A stretch of DNA of 64,000 bases, taken from NCBI RefSeq assembly GCF_000783395.1, contig NZ_JSFK01000019.1, forward strand, positions 1 to 64,000, written 5' to 3'. The notes below the pieces were generated by a model. The model was not told the origin of the DNA. It saw nothing but the letters and a program-made list of their open reading frames with translations, and did no database searches. Origin of the DNA: Pseudomonas chlororaphis. GTDB taxonomy: Bacteria > Pseudomonadota > Gammaproteobacteria > Pseudomonadales > Pseudomonadaceae. Of the stretch, positions 32,526 to 43,102 are shown in pieces. Every line of letters starts with the position of its first letter. Within the stretch, counting starts at the first letter, position 1. Both the position numbers and the translations under genes were made by a program.

Positions 32526-35330
32526 TCAGTGAGCCTCATCCCAATTGTTGCCGACACCCACTTCGACCAGCAGCGGTACATCCAGTTTCGCCGCTTCGCT
32601 CATGTGCACGCGAATCTCGGCGCTGACTTGCTCGACCAGATCCTCACGCACCTCCAGCACCAATTCATCGTGTACCTGCAGGATGACTTTGGCGTCGAGG
32701 CTGGACGTCGCCAGCCAGTTATCTACCGCGACCATGGCTTTCTTGATGATGTCGGCAGCCGTGCCCTGCATCGGCGCGTTGATCGCCGTGCGCTCGGCGG
32801 CCGCGCGCTCCTGCGGCTTGTTCGAGTTGATTTCAGGCAGATACAGACGACGACCGAAGAAGGTTTCGACATAACCCTGATCCGCCGCCTGCGCGCGGGT
32901 GCGATCCATGTATTCGCGAACCCCCGGATAACGGGCGAAGTAGGTGTCGATGTAAGCCTTGGCGGTTTTGGTATCGACGCCAATGTCCTTGCCGAGCTTC
33001 TGCGCGCCCATGCCGTAGATCAGGCCGAAGTTGATCGCCTTGGCGCCACGGCGCTGGTCGGAGGTCACTTCGTTGAGTTCGACCTTGAACACTTCGGCAG
33101 CGGTGGCGGTGTGCACGTCCAGATTGTTGCGGAAGGCGTTCATCAGGCCTTCGTCCTTGGACAGGTGCGCCATGATCCGCAGCTCGATCTGCGAATAGTC
33201 TGCCGCCAGCAGTTTGTAGCCTTTCGGCGCGACGAACGCCTGACGAATGCGTCGACCTTCAGCGGTACGCACCGGAATGTTCTGCAGGTTCGGATCGCTG
33301 GAGGACAAGCGACCGGTCGACGCCACAGCCTGATGATACGAGGTGTGGATACGGCCGGTGCGCGGGTTGATCTGCTCCGGCAGACGATCGGTGTAGGTGC
33401 TTTTCAGCTTGCTCATCGAACGGTGCTCCATCAGCACCTTCGGCAAGCGGTGATCGTCTTCGGCGAGTTTCGCCAGCACTTCTTCAGCGGTGGACGGTTG
33501 ACCCTTGGCGGTCTTTTTCAGCACCGGCAGGCCGAGTTTCTCGTAGAGAATCACGCCCAGTTGTTTCGGCGAGCCAAGGTTGAATTCTTCCCCGGCGATC
33601 TCGAACGCTTCGCGCTCCAGCGCAACCATTTTGTTGCCCAACTCGATGCTCTGGATGCCGAGCAGCTCAGCGTCGACGAACGCACCTTGGCGCTCGATGC
33701 GCGCCAGCACCGGCACCAGCGGGATCTCGATGTCGGTCAGCACGCTGGCCAGGCTCGGGATGGCGCTGAGTTTTTCGAACAAAGTCTGGTGCAGTCGCAG
33801 AGTGATGTCGGCGTCTTCGGCGGCATACGGCCCGGCCTGTTCCAGGGCGATCTGGTCAAAGGTCAGCTGCTTGGCGCCTTTGCCGGCGATGTCCTGGAAG
33901 CTCACGGTGGTGTGATCCAGGTACTTCTGCGCGAGGCTGTCCATGTCGTGGCGGGTCGCGGTGGAGTTGAGCACGTAGGACTCAAGCATCGTGTCGAAGG
34001 CGATGCCGCGCACCGTGATGCCGTTGTTCTGGTCGCCACCGATGGCGCAGTTGGCCAGAATATTCATATCGAACTTGGCGTGCTGGCCGACCTTCAGCTT
34101 GCTCGGGTCTTCGAGAATCGGCTTGAGTGCGCGCAGCACGGTGTCGCGATCCAGCTGTTCCGGCACGCCGATGTAGGAGTGGGTCAGCGGAATGTACGCG
34201 GCCTCGTTGGCCTGCACGGCGAACGATAGGCCGACGAGTTGCGCCTGCTGCGCGTCGATGCCGGTGGTTTCGGTGTCGAAGGCGAACAGCTTGGCGTTGT
34301 TCAACTTTTCCAGCCAGACATCAAAACGCGCCTGATCGAGGATCGTCTCGTATGCCACTTCGGTCGGAGCAGCGGGAGTTTCGATATCTGGCGCGCTGAA
34401 CAGATCGCCGGCCGGAGCAGGCTCGGCGGCCGCGCTCAGTTCCAGACGCTTGGCGTCGCGATCCAGATCATTGATCCAGCTTTTGAATTCCAGCAGCGAG
34501 TACAACTCGTAGAGCTTGGCCGGGTCTTCCGCGCCCATTTGCAGATCGTCGAGTTCGACGTCCAGCGGCACGTCGACCTTGATGGTCGCCAGTTGATAGG
34601 AGAGGAACGCCATCTCCTTGTGCTCTTCGAGCTTGGCCGGCAGGGTTTTCGCGCCGCGAATCGGCAGGGTCGGGACGATGTCGAGGTTGGCGTACAACTC
34701 GGTGAGGCCACCGTTGACCCCGACCAGCAGGCCGGAAGCGGTTTTCGGACCGATGCCCGGAACGCCCGGGATGTTGTCGGAAGAATCGCCCATCAGCGCC
34801 AGATAATCGATGATCTGCTCCGGTGCGACGCCGAATTTCTCCTTCACGCCTTCCACGTCCATCGAGCTACCGGACATGGTGTTGACCAAGGTAATGTGGC
34901 CATCGACCAGTTGCGCCATGTCCTTGTCACCGGTGGAGATCACTACTGGGCGATCCGCCGCCGCGCTGCTGCGGGCAAGGGTGCCGATGACGTCGTCGGC
35001 CTCGACGCCTTCCACGCACAGCAGCGGGAAACCGAGGGCGATCACGCTCTGGTGCAGCGGCTCGATCTGCACGCGCATGTCGTCGGGCATGCTCGGGCGA
35101 TTGGCTTTGTATTCGGCGTACATCTCATCGCGAAATGTCCCACCCTTGGCGTCGAACACCACGGCGAACGGGCTGTCCGGGTACTGCTTGCGCAGACTCT
35201 TGAGCATGTTCAGCACGCCTTTGACCGCACCGGTCGGCAGGCCTTTGGAAGTGGTCAGTGGTGGCAGCGCGTGAAAGGCGCGGTACAGGTAAGACGAACC
35301 GTCCACCAGGACGAGGGGGGCTTGGCTCAT
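32526..35330 (-). CDS. polA: DNA polymerase I
   Basis: PolA fills gaps and removes RNA primers during replication and repair. The 934-aa protein has all three domains: 5'-3' nuclease (about 1-290; [15 protein letters not shown] and [10 protein letters not shown]), 3'-5' exonuclease (about 330-520; [11 protein letters not shown] and KFDMNIL) and polymerase (about 540-934; motif [16 protein letters not shown], motif [16 protein letters not shown], motif [11 protein letters not shown]). I chose ATG 35330 ([11 protein letters not shown]); a start four codons upstream is also open. It converges on ersA-engB. Confidence 0.97.
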   Translation of the reverse strand: MSQAPLVLVDGSSYLYRAFHALPPLTTSKGLPTGAVKGVLNMLKSLRKQYPDSPFAVVFDAKGGTFRDEMYAEYKANRPSMPDDMRVQIEPLHQSVIALGFPLLCVEGVEADDVIGTLARSSAAADRPVVISTGDKDMAQLVDGHITLVNTMSGSSMDVEGVKEKFGVAPEQIIDYLALMGDSSDNIPGVPGIGPKTASGLLVGVNGGLTELYANLDIVPTLPIRGAKTLPAKLEEHKEMAFLSYQLATIKVDVPLDVELDDLQMGAEDPAKLYELYSLLEFKSWINDLDRDAKRLELSAAAEPAPAGDLFSAPDIETPAAPTEVAYETILDQARFDVWLEKLNNAKLFAFDTETTGIDAQQAQLVGLSFAVQANEAAYIPLTHSYIGVPEQLDRDTVLRALKPILEDPSKLKVGQHAKFDMNILANCAIGGDQNNGITVRGIAFDTMLESYVLNSTATRHDMDSLAQKYLDHTTVSFQDIAGKGAKQLTFDQIALEQAGPYAAEDADITLRLHQTLFEKLSAIPSLASVLTDIEIPLVPVLARIERQGAFVDAELLGIQSIELGNKMVALEREAFEIAGEEFNLGSPKQLGVILYEKLGLPVLKKTAKGQPSTAEEVLAKLAEDDHRLPKVLMEHRSMSKLKSTYTDRLPEQINPRTGRIHTSYHQAVASTGRLSSSDPNLQNIPVRTAEGRRIRQAFVAPKGYKLLAADYSQIELRIMAHLSKDEGLMNAFRNNLDVHTATAAEVFKVELNEVTSDQRRGAKAINFGLIYGMGAQKLGKDIGVDTKTAKAYIDTYFARYPGVREYMDRTRAQAADQGYVETFFGRRLYLPEINSNKPQERAAAERTAINAPMQGTAADIIKKAMVAVDNWLATSSLDAKVILQVHDELVLEVREDLVEQVSAEIRVHMSEAAKLDVPLLVEVGVGNNWDEAH

Positions 35331-35404
35331 GAGCAGGATCAACCTTTTCGGCGGGTCCGGCGCTAGAATAGCGGGACCGTTGACGACAAAGGGACAAGGT
35401 TATC

Positions 35405-35695
35405 ATGCGTACGTTAAATCGCTTGCTGCTGGTCGGTCTGATTGCTGTCTCACCGTTGGCCGCGATGGCGGCGGATGATGCGCCGACAGGGGAGCCGGAA
35501 GTTACCATCCGCACGGAAGGCGACAAGACCATTCAGGAGTACCGCCAGAACGGTTTCCTCTATGCGATCAAAGTGACCCAGAAAGGCTTTCCGCCGTACT
35601 TTCTGGTGCGTGCCGACGGGACGGATGCCAACTTCATCCGCTCGGATCAGCCGGATATGCTGATTCCGTCATGGAAGATTTTCGAATGGAAGTAA
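35405..35695 (+). CDS. DUF2782 exported protein
   Basis: This 96-aa small exported protein of unknown function has a signal peptide (about 1-23, LAAMA) and a DUF2782 domain (EPEVTIRTEGDKTIQEYRQN then YAIKVTQKGFPPYFLV). It is divergent from polA and followed by thrB 54 nt downstream, an arrangement conserved in Pseudomonas as far as I recall. The gap to thrB holds a GGCGCCGC/GCGGCGCC stem at 35711-35731. The mature part is about 73 residues and probably periplasmic. Confidence 0.82.
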   Translation: MRTLNRLLLVGLIAVSPLAAMAADDAPTGEPEVTIRTEGDKTIQEYRQNGFLYAIKVTQKGFPPYFLVRADGTDANFIRSDQPDMLIPSWKIFEWK

Positions 35696-35710
35696 GTTTT
35701 TAATTCACCC

Positions 35711-35731
35711 GGCGCCGCAATTGGCGGCGCC
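35711..35731. terminator. GC-rich hairpin between the DUF2782 gene and thrB
   Basis: GGCGCCGC and GCGGCGCC pair around AATTG. There is no T tract on the plus strand, so this may be an attenuating or processing hairpin rather than a full terminator. Confidence 0.45.
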
Positions 35732-35749
35732 CGTACTGGCAGTTAAAAC

Positions 35750-36703
35750 ATGTCTGTGTTCACGCCCCTGGCTCGGCCCGAGCTGGAAACCTTTCTCGCC
35801 CCTTACGGGCTAGGCCGTCTGCTTGATTTCCAGGGGATCGCCGCCGGCAGCGAAAACACCAATTTCTTTATCAGCCTGGAGCAGGGCGAATTTGTCCTGA
35901 CCCTGGTTGAACGTGGCCCAGTGCAGGAGATGCCGTTCTTCATCGACCTGCTCGACGTGCTCCACGAAGCCGATCTGCCGGTGCCGTACGCACTGCGCAC
36001 CACTGACGGCGTGGCGTTGCGCGAGCTGAAAGGCAAACCGGCGCTGCTGCAACCGCGCCTGTCCGGCAAGCACATCAAGGTCGCCAATGCTCAGCATTGC
36101 GTGCAGGTCGGCGAGTTGCAGGCGCACTTGCACCTGGCGACCCAGGGCGAGCGCATGATCAAGCGCAAGACCGATCGTGGCCTGGACTGGATGCTGGAGG
36201 AGGGCACGGAGTTTCTTTCACACCTGAGCGATGAACCGCGTGCGCTGCTGCAGAAGGCGTTGGACGAGATCACCGAGCGCAAAGAGAAGATTCTCGCGCT
36301 GCCTCGGGCGAACATTCATGCCGACCTGTTTCGCGATAACGCGATGTTTGAAGGCACGCACCTGACCGGGTTGATCGATTTTTACAACGCTTGCTCGGGG
36401 CCGATGCTGTATGACGTGGCGATTGCCTTGAATGACTGGTGTTCGGACGAGGACGGTCTGATTGACGGGCCGCGTGCCCGAGCATTCCTTGGCGCTTATG
36501 CGGCGTTGCGCCCATTCACGGCGGCGGAGGCCGAGTTGTGGCCGACGATGTTGCGCGTGGCGTGTGTGCGGTTCTGGCTGTCGCGGTTGATCGCGGCGGA
36601 GCAGTTTGCCGGGCAGGACGTGTTGATTCACGATCCGCAGGAGTTTGAACAGCGTTTGGCGCAGCGGCAGCAGGTCAATACACCGCTACCGTTCGCCCTC
36701 TAA
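35750..36703 (+). CDS. thrB: Homoserine kinase (ThrB, APH-type)
   Basis: This 317-aa enzyme phosphorylates homoserine in threonine synthesis. It belongs to the aminoglycoside-phosphotransferase fold type of ThrB used by Pseudomonas, not the GHMP type of E. coli. The kinase signature is NIHADLFRDNAMFEG (near residue 190) with the metal-binding LIDFYNACSGPMLYDVAIAL (near 206). The N-terminus (GLGRLLDFQGIAAGSENTNF) is the nucleotide loop. It is followed by a REP pair. No other thr gene is adjacent. Confidence 0.93.
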   Translation: MSVFTPLARPELETFLAPYGLGRLLDFQGIAAGSENTNFFISLEQGEFVLTLVERGPVQEMPFFIDLLDVLHEADLPVPYALRTTDGVALRELKGKPALLQPRLSGKHIKVANAQHCVQVGELQAHLHLATQGERMIKRKTDRGLDWMLEEGTEFLSHLSDEPRALLQKALDEITERKEKILALPRANIHADLFRDNAMFEGTHLTGLIDFYNACSGPMLYDVAIALNDWCSDEDGLIDGPRARAFLGAYAALRPFTAAEAELWPTMLRVACVRFWLSRLIAAEQFAGQDVLIHDPQEFEQRLAQRQQVNTPLPFAL

Positions 36704-36706
36704 AAG

Positions 36707-36770
36707 CTTCGCGAGCAGGCTCGCTCCCACAGGATTTCGGTGATCCTGTGGGAGCGAGCCTGCTCGCGAA
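36707..36770. repeat. REP doublet, CGAGCAGGCTCG type, short spacer
   Basis: CTTCGCGAGCAGGCTCGCTCC and the inverted copy are separated by only about 10 nt. It separates the convergent thrB and znuA genes. Confidence 0.85.
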
Positions 36771-36794
36771 TGGGGGCAACACCGATGCCGGGGG

Positions 36795-37715
36795 TTACAG
36801 AGATTCGAGGCATCCCGCCAGATCATTGCCCAACTTTTCCAACACCTGCTCATAGCCCTGAGCCGTCGCCGGGGTGTACCCGCCCAACGCATCCAGCTCA
36901 GCCAGTTTCACCGGCAGTCCGGCCACCAAAGTCTCGGCCAGGCGAGGGCGCAACGGCGGCTCACTGAACACACAAGTCTTGCCCACTTCCTGCAAACGCT
37001 TGCGCATCGCCGCAACATGCTGCGCACCCGGCTGTACTTCCGCCGCAACGCTGAACACGCCGGTGTGCTTCAGGCCATATGCCTCTTCAAAATAATCAAA
37101 CGCTTCGTGGAAGACGAAGTAGGGCTTGCCTTCAACACTGGCCAGACGCTGCTTCAAACGCTGATCCAACGCATCCAGACGCTCATCAAACGCCTTGGCG
37201 TTTTTCTGATAGCGCTCGGCATTGGCCGGATCTGCGGCGCTCAAGTCTGCGGCCATTTTGTCGGCGATTACCCGCGCATTGACCGGCGATAGCCACAAAT
37301 GCGCATCCAGCGTGCCCGGGCGGTGATCGTGATCATGCTCGTCGGCGTCTTCGGCGTGGGAATGGCTGTCTTCAGCGAAACGCCGCAGCTTCATGCCCGG
37401 CAGATCCTGCACGGCGACGCTCGGCAGCGTACGACCGTTCAGCACACGCGGCAGGAAACCCTCCATGTCCGGGCCGATCCAGTAGAGCAGATCCACCGAT
37501 TGCACCTTCCGTACGTCGGATGGTCGCAGCGCGTAATTGTGTGGCGAAGCACCCGGCGGCAGCAGCACTTCGGGAATCGCCACACCGTCCTGCACGGCCG
37601 CTGCAATCAGCTGCAACGGTTTGATGCTGGTGAGGACTTTGACCTCGGCCTGAGCCGAACCGATCAGCAGAAAACTGGCGACAAAAGCCACAAAAACAGA
37701 AAAAAGTCGGGACAC
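36795..37715 (-). CDS. znuA: Zinc ABC transporter substrate-binding protein ZnuA
   Basis: ZnuA captures Zn2+ in the periplasm for ZnuBC. The protein of about 306 aa has a signal peptide (ending near GSAQA) and the cluster A-I fold with metal ligands in PGASPHNYALRP (near 58), a histidine/aspartate-rich loop SHSHAEDADEHDHDH (near 120-134), LDAHLWLSP and FVFHEAFDYF. The loop is typical of zinc rather than manganese binders. The start is a GTG: I favour 37715 (VSRLFS), though GTG 37724 is also in frame. It is divergent from zur and shares a candidate Zur box with it. Confidence 0.92.
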   Translation of the reverse strand: MSRLFSVFVAFVASFLLIGSAQAEVKVLTSIKPLQLIAAAVQDGVAIPEVLLPPGASPHNYALRPSDVRKVQSVDLLYWIGPDMEGFLPRVLNGRTLPSVAVQDLPGMKLRRFAEDSHSHAEDADEHDHDHRPGTLDAHLWLSPVNARVIADKMAADLSAADPANAERYQKNAKAFDERLDALDQRLKQRLASVEGKPYFVFHEAFDYFEEAYGLKHTGVFSVAAEVQPGAQHVAAMRKRLQEVGKTCVFSEPPLRPRLAETLVAGLPVKLAELDALGGYTPATAQGYEQVLEKLGNDLAGCLESL

Positions 37716-37742
37716 GATGACCACTCAAGGAGGCGAGAACGG

Positions 37743-37756
37743 GTAACATAATAACG
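37743..37756. promoter_or_regulatory. Candidate Zur box between znuA and zur
   Basis: GTAACATAATAACG is an AT-rich imperfect inverted repeat (GTTAT..GTTAC on the other strand) resembling the Zur operator of gamma-proteobacteria. It lies in the only 60-bp gap between the divergent znuA and zur genes. Assignment is by sequence resemblance and position. Confidence 0.5.
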
Positions 37757-37781
37757 TCTCTATCAAAACTCGTCGCCGCCC

Positions 37782-38264
37782 ATGCCTATTACACCGATTG
37801 CCAGCCGTCCCCACGACCACTCTCATTGCGTGCACAGCGCTTTGTCCGAGGCCGATACTTTGTGCGCCCAGAAAGGCTTGCGCCTGACCGCGTTGCGCCG
37901 CCGGGTGCTGGAACTGGTGTGGCAGAGCCACAAGCCGTTGGGCGCTTACGACATTCTTGCCGTGCTGAGCGAGCAGGACGGCCGCCGCGCTGCGCCGCCG
38001 ACCGTGTACCGCGCGCTGGATTTCCTCTTGGAAAACGGCCTGGTACACCGCATCTCCTCGCTCAACGCCTTCGTTGGCTGCGTGCACCCGGAGCACGCGC
38101 ATCAGGGCCAGTTCCTGATCTGCCGTGACTGTCACGCCGCCATCGAACTTGAGCAAAAAGTGATCAGCGACGCGATCATCAACAGTGCCAAGGACGTTGG
38201 TTTCATCGTCGAAGCGCAGACCGTCGAAGTTGTCGGCCTGTGCTCCGGTTGCCAGGGGGCTTGA
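37782..38264 (+). CDS. zur: Zinc uptake regulator Zur (Fur family)
   Basis: This 160-aa Fur-family repressor blocks zinc uptake genes when Zn2+ is bound. The N-terminal winged helix carries [20 protein letters not shown], and the C-terminal domain has the structural zinc cysteines in [13 protein letters not shown] and LCSGCQGA plus a [12 protein letters not shown] metal site. It is divergent from znuA and overlaps the znuC start by 1 nt (TGATG), so it is the first gene of zur-znuC-znuB. Autoregulation through the box at 37743 is expected. Confidence 0.94.
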   Translation: MPITPIASRPHDHSHCVHSALSEADTLCAQKGLRLTALRRRVLELVWQSHKPLGAYDILAVLSEQDGRRAAPPTVYRALDFLLENGLVHRISSLNAFVGCVHPEHAHQGQFLICRDCHAAIELEQKVISDAIINSAKDVGFIVEAQTVEVVGLCSGCQGA

Positions 38265-39049
38265 TGAGCAACGCGCTGATCCGTCTGGAACAGGTCGCCG
38301 TCACGTTTGCCGGACAGACCGTGCTGGACAACATCGAACTGAGCGTCGAGCCGGGACAGATTGTCACCCTGATCGGCCCTAACGGTGCCGGCAAGACCAC
38401 GCTGGTGCGCGCCGTGCTGGGCCTGTTGAAACCAGACAGCGGCAGCGTCTGGCGCAAGCCGAAACTGCGCGTCGGTTACATGCCGCAAAAACTCCACGTC
38501 GATCCGACCTTGCCGCTGTCGGTGCTGCGCTTTCTGCGCCTGGTGCCGGGCGTTGATCGTCCGCGTGCGCTGGCGGCATTGAAGGAAGTCGGTGCAGAAC
38601 ACGTCATCGATAGCCCGGTGCAAAGCGTTTCCGGCGGCGAAATGCAGCGTGTGCTGCTGGCTCGGGCGTTGCTGCGCGAACCGGAATTGCTGGTGCTCGA
38701 CGAGCCGGTGCAAGGCGTCGACGTCGCCGGGCAGGCCGAGCTGTATAGCCTGATCACTCGTCTGCGCGACCGCCACGGCTGCGGCGTGCTGATGGTGTCC
38801 CACGATTTGCATCTGGTGATGAGCACCACCGACCAAGTGGTCTGCCTCAACCGTCACGTCTGCTGCTCCGGGCATCCTGAGCAGGTCAGCGGCGATCCGG
38901 CGTTTGTCGAGTTGTTCGGCAAGAACGCGCAGAGCCTGGCGGTCTATCACCACCATCACGACCACGCTCACGACCTGCACGGCTCGGTGGTCAAAGGGCC
39001 GGTTATTGGCCAACCTCACGTTCACGGAGACAACTGCAAGCATGGCTGA
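38264..39049 (+). CDS. znuC: Zinc ABC transporter ATPase ZnuC
   Basis: This 261-aa ATPase powers zinc import. Motifs are Walker [10 protein letters not shown] (near residue 38), Q-loop YMPQKLH, signature [16 protein letters not shown], Walker [14 protein letters not shown], and H-switch VSHDLH. The C-terminal tail is unusually histidine-rich: [11 protein letters not shown] followed by [12 protein letters not shown], a possible cytoplasmic zinc sensor or acceptor. The ATG (TGATG) overlaps the zur stop; the znuB start lies inside the final codons (8-nt overlap). Confidence 0.94.
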   Translation: MSNALIRLEQVAVTFAGQTVLDNIELSVEPGQIVTLIGPNGAGKTTLVRAVLGLLKPDSGSVWRKPKLRVGYMPQKLHVDPTLPLSVLRFLRLVPGVDRPRALAALKEVGAEHVIDSPVQSVSGGEMQRVLLARALLREPELLVLDEPVQGVDVAGQAELYSLITRLRDRHGCGVLMVSHDLHLVMSTTDQVVCLNRHVCCSGHPEQVSGDPAFVELFGKNAQSLAVYHHHHDHAHDLHGSVVKGPVIGQPHVHGDNCKHG

Positions 39050-39830
39050 TTTTCTGTTGTATGCCCTGCTTGCAGGTCTGGCGTTGGCGATTGTTGCAGG
39101 TCCGCTGGGTTCGTTCGTGGTCTGGCGGCGCATGGCCTATTTCGGCGACACCTTGTCCCACGCCGCGTTGCTCGGTGTGGCGTTGGGCTTTTTGCTGGAT
39201 GTCAGCCCGACGGTCGCGGTCACCGTAGGCTGCCTGTTGCTGGCGGTGCTGCTGGTCACGCTGCAACAGCGTCAACCGCTGGCGTCTGACACGCTTTTGG
39301 GAATTCTCGCACCCAGCACGCTCTCTCTCGGCCTGGTGGTACTAAGCTTCATGCATGAAGTGCGGATCGACCTGATGGCCTATCTGTTCGGCGACCTGCT
39401 GGCGATCAGCCCGACCGATCTGGCGTGGATCCTTGGCGGCAGTGCGGCGGTGCTGGTGTTGCTGGTAACGCTGTGGCGGCCATTGCTGGCGATCACCGTG
39501 CACGAAGAGCTGGCCAAGGTTGAAGGCCTGCCGGTGGCGGGCCTGCGCATGGCGCTGATGCTGTTGATTGCGGTGGTGATCGCGGTGGCGATGAAAATCG
39601 TCGGGGTGTTGCTGATTACCTCGCTGTTGATCATTCCGGCGGCTGCGGCACAGCGTCACGCCCGCTCGCCGGAGCAGATGGCACTGGGCGCAAGCCTGCT
39701 GGGCATGCTTGCGGTGTGTGGCGGGCTGGCGCTGTCGTGGTTCAAGGACACCCCGGCGGGGCCGTCCATCGTTGTGACGGCGGCCGCACTGTTTCTGTTG
39801 AGTTTTGTTCTGCCCCGTCGTGGGGTGTAG
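39042..39830 (+). CDS. znuB: Zinc ABC transporter permease ZnuB
   Basis: This 262-aa inner-membrane permease belongs to the ABC-3 family. About eight membrane segments span it, with the family loop [17 protein letters not shown] (near residue 34) and [28 protein letters not shown] (coupling region, given here as one helix pair near 163-190). The start at 39042 ([12 protein letters not shown]) is the usual N-terminus and overlaps znuC by 8 nt; the frame is open well upstream but only in the znuC overlap. Confidence 0.94.
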   Translation: MADFLLYALLAGLALAIVAGPLGSFVVWRRMAYFGDTLSHAALLGVALGFLLDVSPTVAVTVGCLLLAVLLVTLQQRQPLASDTLLGILAPSTLSLGLVVLSFMHEVRIDLMAYLFGDLLAISPTDLAWILGGSAAVLVLLVTLWRPLLAITVHEELAKVEGLPVAGLRMALMLLIAVVIAVAMKIVGVLLITSLLIIPAAAAQRHARSPEQMALGASLLGMLAVCGGLALSWFKDTPAGPSIVVTAAALFLLSFVLPRRGV

Positions 39831-39867
39831 ACTTGGCCGCTTTTTGCGCAATTAGAGAGTCGCAGGA

Positions 39868-40581
39868 ATGAAGCCGTTCGCCTCCCGTTATCTGCTCCTT
39901 GTCGCATTCTCAGTGCTACTGGGCGCCTGCCAAAGCACGCCGCCGGTGGCCGAAGTCCCCGATGCGCGGGCTACGGCCATCGCACAGCTGGAGCAAAGCC
40001 TGGCCAGCAGCGAACTGGCCACTGCCGAAGACCAATTGGCTGCTTTGCAGAAAGACATCCCCAACGATCAATCCCTTGAGCAATACCAGCGGCAATTGGC
40101 TGAGGCGTATCTGCGTCGCAGCCAGATCGTGCTGCAGAAGGGTGATGTGAATGCGGCGGCTACGGCGTTGAGCCGTGCTCGCGCGCTGATGCCGAAAGCG
40201 CCGGCGCTGACCGGTGGCGTCAACGGCGCGATTACTGAAGCGCGCAAGGCTGAGCTGGAAAAAGCCGAAGCAGCGCTGTTGGCCGCCGAGGCCAAGCCGA
40301 AAGCCAAGGTGATCGATCCGACTGCCGAGAGCACCACGGTGGCGTTGAATATCGCCGATAGCCGCAAACTTCGCCGGCAACTGGATGCGATCGCCGCTGA
40401 TGTGGTGAATTACGAGTGTGCCGTGACGATTCAGGCGCCACGGACGAATGACTATCCATGGTTGTCGACGTTGCTGACCAAACGGGTCAAGAAATTGAAT
40501 CCGGATTTTGAGCTGAAGATTGTGAAGCAGACCGTGCGTACAGTGCCGGCGCAGATGGTTTTGAGCCCGCGTAAACCCTAA
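39868..40581 (+). CDS. Conserved lipoprotein downstream of znuB
   Basis: This 237-aa lipoprotein has the lipobox LLGAC (Cys21). Residues about 30-150 are helical with a TPR-like Ala/Leu/Gln pattern (QLEQSLASSELATAEDQLAAL, QYQRQLAEAYLRRSQ). The C-terminal part (about 150-230) is a separate domain with YECAVTIQAPRTNDYPWLSTL. A gene at this place, between znuB and metN, is conserved in Pseudomonas as I recall (PA5502 in PAO1). Its function is unknown. It is 37 nt from znuB and might be carried on the zinc transcript. Confidence 0.75.
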   Translation: MKPFASRYLLLVAFSVLLGACQSTPPVAEVPDARATAIAQLEQSLASSELATAEDQLAALQKDIPNDQSLEQYQRQLAEAYLRRSQIVLQKGDVNAAATALSRARALMPKAPALTGGVNGAITEARKAELEKAEAALLAAEAKPKAKVIDPTAESTTVALNIADSRKLRRQLDAIAADVVNYECAVTIQAPRTNDYPWLSTLLTKRVKKLNPDFELKIVKQTVRTVPAQMVLSPRKP

Positions 40582-40605
40582 AAAGCTTCGTCGGAACGCC
40601 GCCCG

Positions 40606-40675
40606 GAGCAGGCTCGCTCCCACACTGGATTTGTGAACTACACAGAGCCAATGTGGGAGCGAGCCTGCTCGCGAA
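40606..40675. repeat. REP doublet, CGAGC type, imperfect left arm
   Basis: GGAGCAGGCTCGCTCCCACA and GTGGGAGCGAGCCTGCTCGCG flank about 27 nt. The left arm has diverged at its outer end. It separates the convergent lipoprotein and katE genes. Confidence 0.8.
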
Positions 40676-40700
40676 AGCGGTCTTTCTATCACCGAAGATC

Positions 40701-42839
40701 TTAAGCTGGAATGGCCTTGGCCTTAGGCTCCCGCGCCCAAACCCGATGCTGCCCGATCGCCGCGAAGAATGGCTTGGTTAGCGCCGGTACATCCTTGCCT
40801 TGCAACAACCCGGCATCCGCTTCCAGTTTCAGCAGATCCTGCAATTGCTTGGCATCGCCGTGCAACGCAATCGCCTTCAAATGCTTGTACGCCTCCAGCA
40901 GGTAATGCAACGCCACGCCGTCGCCGCTCAACGCCTTCACCGAGGCCGCGCCACCCGGCACGAACACCGCGTCAAAAATCACCGACGGCATGCCTTCCAT
41001 CGAAGCATCCACTGGCAACATTTTGCCGTCAGCGGTCTTCACCGGCGCTGAAGTTGGGCCGAGCAACTTGGCATGCGCACCCTCAGCGGCCAATGCCTTC
41101 TTCATTGCATCAATCGCCGCACCATCGACGCCGTTGGCAGCAAGAATCGCCACTTTTCGAGTTTTGATGTTTTCTGGCAGCAAATTAGCCTGACTCAATG
41201 ACGGCGAGTGATCGAAAGACACCTTGCGCACATCCACTGTGCCTTTGCTCGGTGCCGGCAGACCCAGATTAGCCGCCACACGCTTGGCCAATTCCAGATC
41301 AATGTTGGCCAGAATCTCGTTCACTTCCCGCGCACGGATGAACTCGCGCTCAACCTTGCCCAGCTCGAAGCTGTAGGCGGCGATGATGTGCTCTTTCTCG
41401 TGGTCGCTCATGCTGTTGAAGAACAACGTCGCCTGGGAGAAGTGATCGCTGAACGACTCGCTGCGTTGACGGATTTTGTTGGCGTCGATGCGCTCTGGAT
41501 AACTTTCGAAACCACCGTCCTGCGCGGCCGGCGGCGTTTCTTTCGGCCAGCCGCCATCAATCGAGTTCGGCTCATAGGAGGCGCGGCCCTTGTCGATCAC
41601 CGTGCGGTGCTGCGCATCGCGCTGGCCGTTGTGGAACGGCGCCACCGGGCGGTTGATTGGTAGCTCATGAAAGTTCGGCCCACCGAGTCGGCTGATTTGC
41701 GTATCGGTGTAGGAAAACAGTCGGCCCTGCAGCAGCGGGTCATTGGAGAAGTCGATGCCCGGCACGATGTGGCCAGGGCAGAACGCGACCTGCTCGGTCT
41801 CGGCGAAGAAGTTGTCCGGGTTGCGGTTCAGCGTCATCTTGCCCAGCGGCGTGATCGGCACGATCTCTTCGGGAATCAGCTTGGTCGGGTCGAGGATGTC
41901 GAAATCGAAGTCGTGCTCGTTTTCCTCCTCGATGATCTGCACGCCGAGTTCCCATTCCGGGTAGTCGCCCATCTCAATCGCTTCCCAGAGGTCACGACGG
42001 TGGTAGTCGGTGTCTTTACCCGCGAGCTTCTGCGCCTCGTCCCACACCAGTGAGCAAGTGCCGGCGGTTGGGCACCAGTGGAATTTGACGAAGCGCGATT
42101 TACCCTCGGCGTTGATCAGGCGGAAGGTGTGCACGCCGAAGCCCTGCATGCTGCGCAGGCTTTTCGGGATCGCCCGGTCGGACATCGCCCAGATCACCAT
42201 GTGCGCTGATTCCGGTACCAGCGAGACGAAATCCCAGAACGTGTCGTGAGCTGAGCCACCGGTGGGGATTTCATTGTGCGGCTCGGGTTTCACCGCGTGG
42301 ACGAAGTCGGGAAACTTGATCGCGTCCTGAATGAAAAATACCGGCATGTTGTTGCCGACCAGGTCGAAGTTGCCCTCGTCGGTAAAGAACTTCACCGCAA
42401 AGCCACGCACGTCACGCACGGTGTCGCCGGAGCCACGCGGGCCCTGCACGGTGGAAAAGCGCACGAACACCGGCGTCTTTTTCCCCGGATCCTGTAGGAA
42501 TCCGGCCTTGGTCAGCTCCGAATGGTTCTCGTAGGCCTGAAAGAAACCATGCGCGCCGGTGCCGCGGGCGTGGACGATGCGTTCCGGAATACGCTCATGG
42601 TCAAAATGCGTGATCTTTTCCCGCATGATGAAGTCTTCAAGCAGCGACGGCCCGCGCGGGCCGGCCTTGAGCGTGTTCTGGTTGTCGGCGATCTTCACGC
42701 CCTGGTTGGTGCGCAGGGCCTGGCCGGTGGCGTCGGAGCGAAACTTCTCCAGGCTGTCGAGTTTGGCGTTGGTGTTGGCTCGATCCGGGGCATCGGTTCC
42801 GGCCATCTGGCTTTTGTCGGTCGTAGGCTTCTTGCTCAT
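40701..42839 (-). CDS. katE: Large-subunit catalase HPII (KatE)
   Basis: This 712-aa clade-2 catalase disproportionates hydrogen peroxide. The distal heme pocket is [14 protein letters not shown] (catalytic His) with Asn in [11 protein letters not shown], and the proximal tyrosine lies in RLFSYTDTQ. The C-terminal 150 residues ([20 protein letters not shown] onward) are the DJ-1/PfpI-like domain found only in large-subunit catalases. I chose ATG 42839 (MSKKPTTDK) because GAGGAG stands before it; an upstream frame adds 27 residues. The Pseudomonas location varies between strains; here it is inserted between the zinc and methionine blocks. Confidence 0.93.
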   Translation of the reverse strand: MSKKPTTDKSQMAGTDAPDRANTNAKLDSLEKFRSDATGQALRTNQGVKIADNQNTLKAGPRGPSLLEDFIMREKITHFDHERIPERIVHARGTGAHGFFQAYENHSELTKAGFLQDPGKKTPVFVRFSTVQGPRGSGDTVRDVRGFAVKFFTDEGNFDLVGNNMPVFFIQDAIKFPDFVHAVKPEPHNEIPTGGSAHDTFWDFVSLVPESAHMVIWAMSDRAIPKSLRSMQGFGVHTFRLINAEGKSRFVKFHWCPTAGTCSLVWDEAQKLAGKDTDYHRRDLWEAIEMGDYPEWELGVQIIEEENEHDFDFDILDPTKLIPEEIVPITPLGKMTLNRNPDNFFAETEQVAFCPGHIVPGIDFSNDPLLQGRLFSYTDTQISRLGGPNFHELPINRPVAPFHNGQRDAQHRTVIDKGRASYEPNSIDGGWPKETPPAAQDGGFESYPERIDANKIRQRSESFSDHFSQATLFFNSMSDHEKEHIIAAYSFELGKVEREFIRAREVNEILANIDLELAKRVAANLGLPAPSKGTVDVRKVSFDHSPSLSQANLLPENIKTRKVAILAANGVDGAAIDAMKKALAAEGAHAKLLGPTSAPVKTADGKMLPVDASMEGMPSVIFDAVFVPGGAASVKALSGDGVALHYLLEAYKHLKAIALHGDAKQLQDLLKLEADAGLLQGKDVPALTKPFFAAIGQHRVWAREPKAKAIPA

Positions 42840-43102
42840 CAGTCGTAAACTCCTCGGTTGACCCCGATGCTGGCCGGGGACTCTTGAGTGGTTCCCAGGC
42901 ACGGCACCCAGGGTTTTCAAGTCGCTTACTTAGTGACTGATGGGCTGCTTTGGACGTTCCTTTTTTATGACCTTTGATCTTGTTATTGCCAAATCGAAGG
43001 TTAATTGCGAAATAAATGCTAAGAACCTCTATACGGACAGGCTAAAATGCGCGCCCGGCTAACCGCTGATCCTTTTCTAACGCGCCCCACAAGGTTCGCT
43101 AC

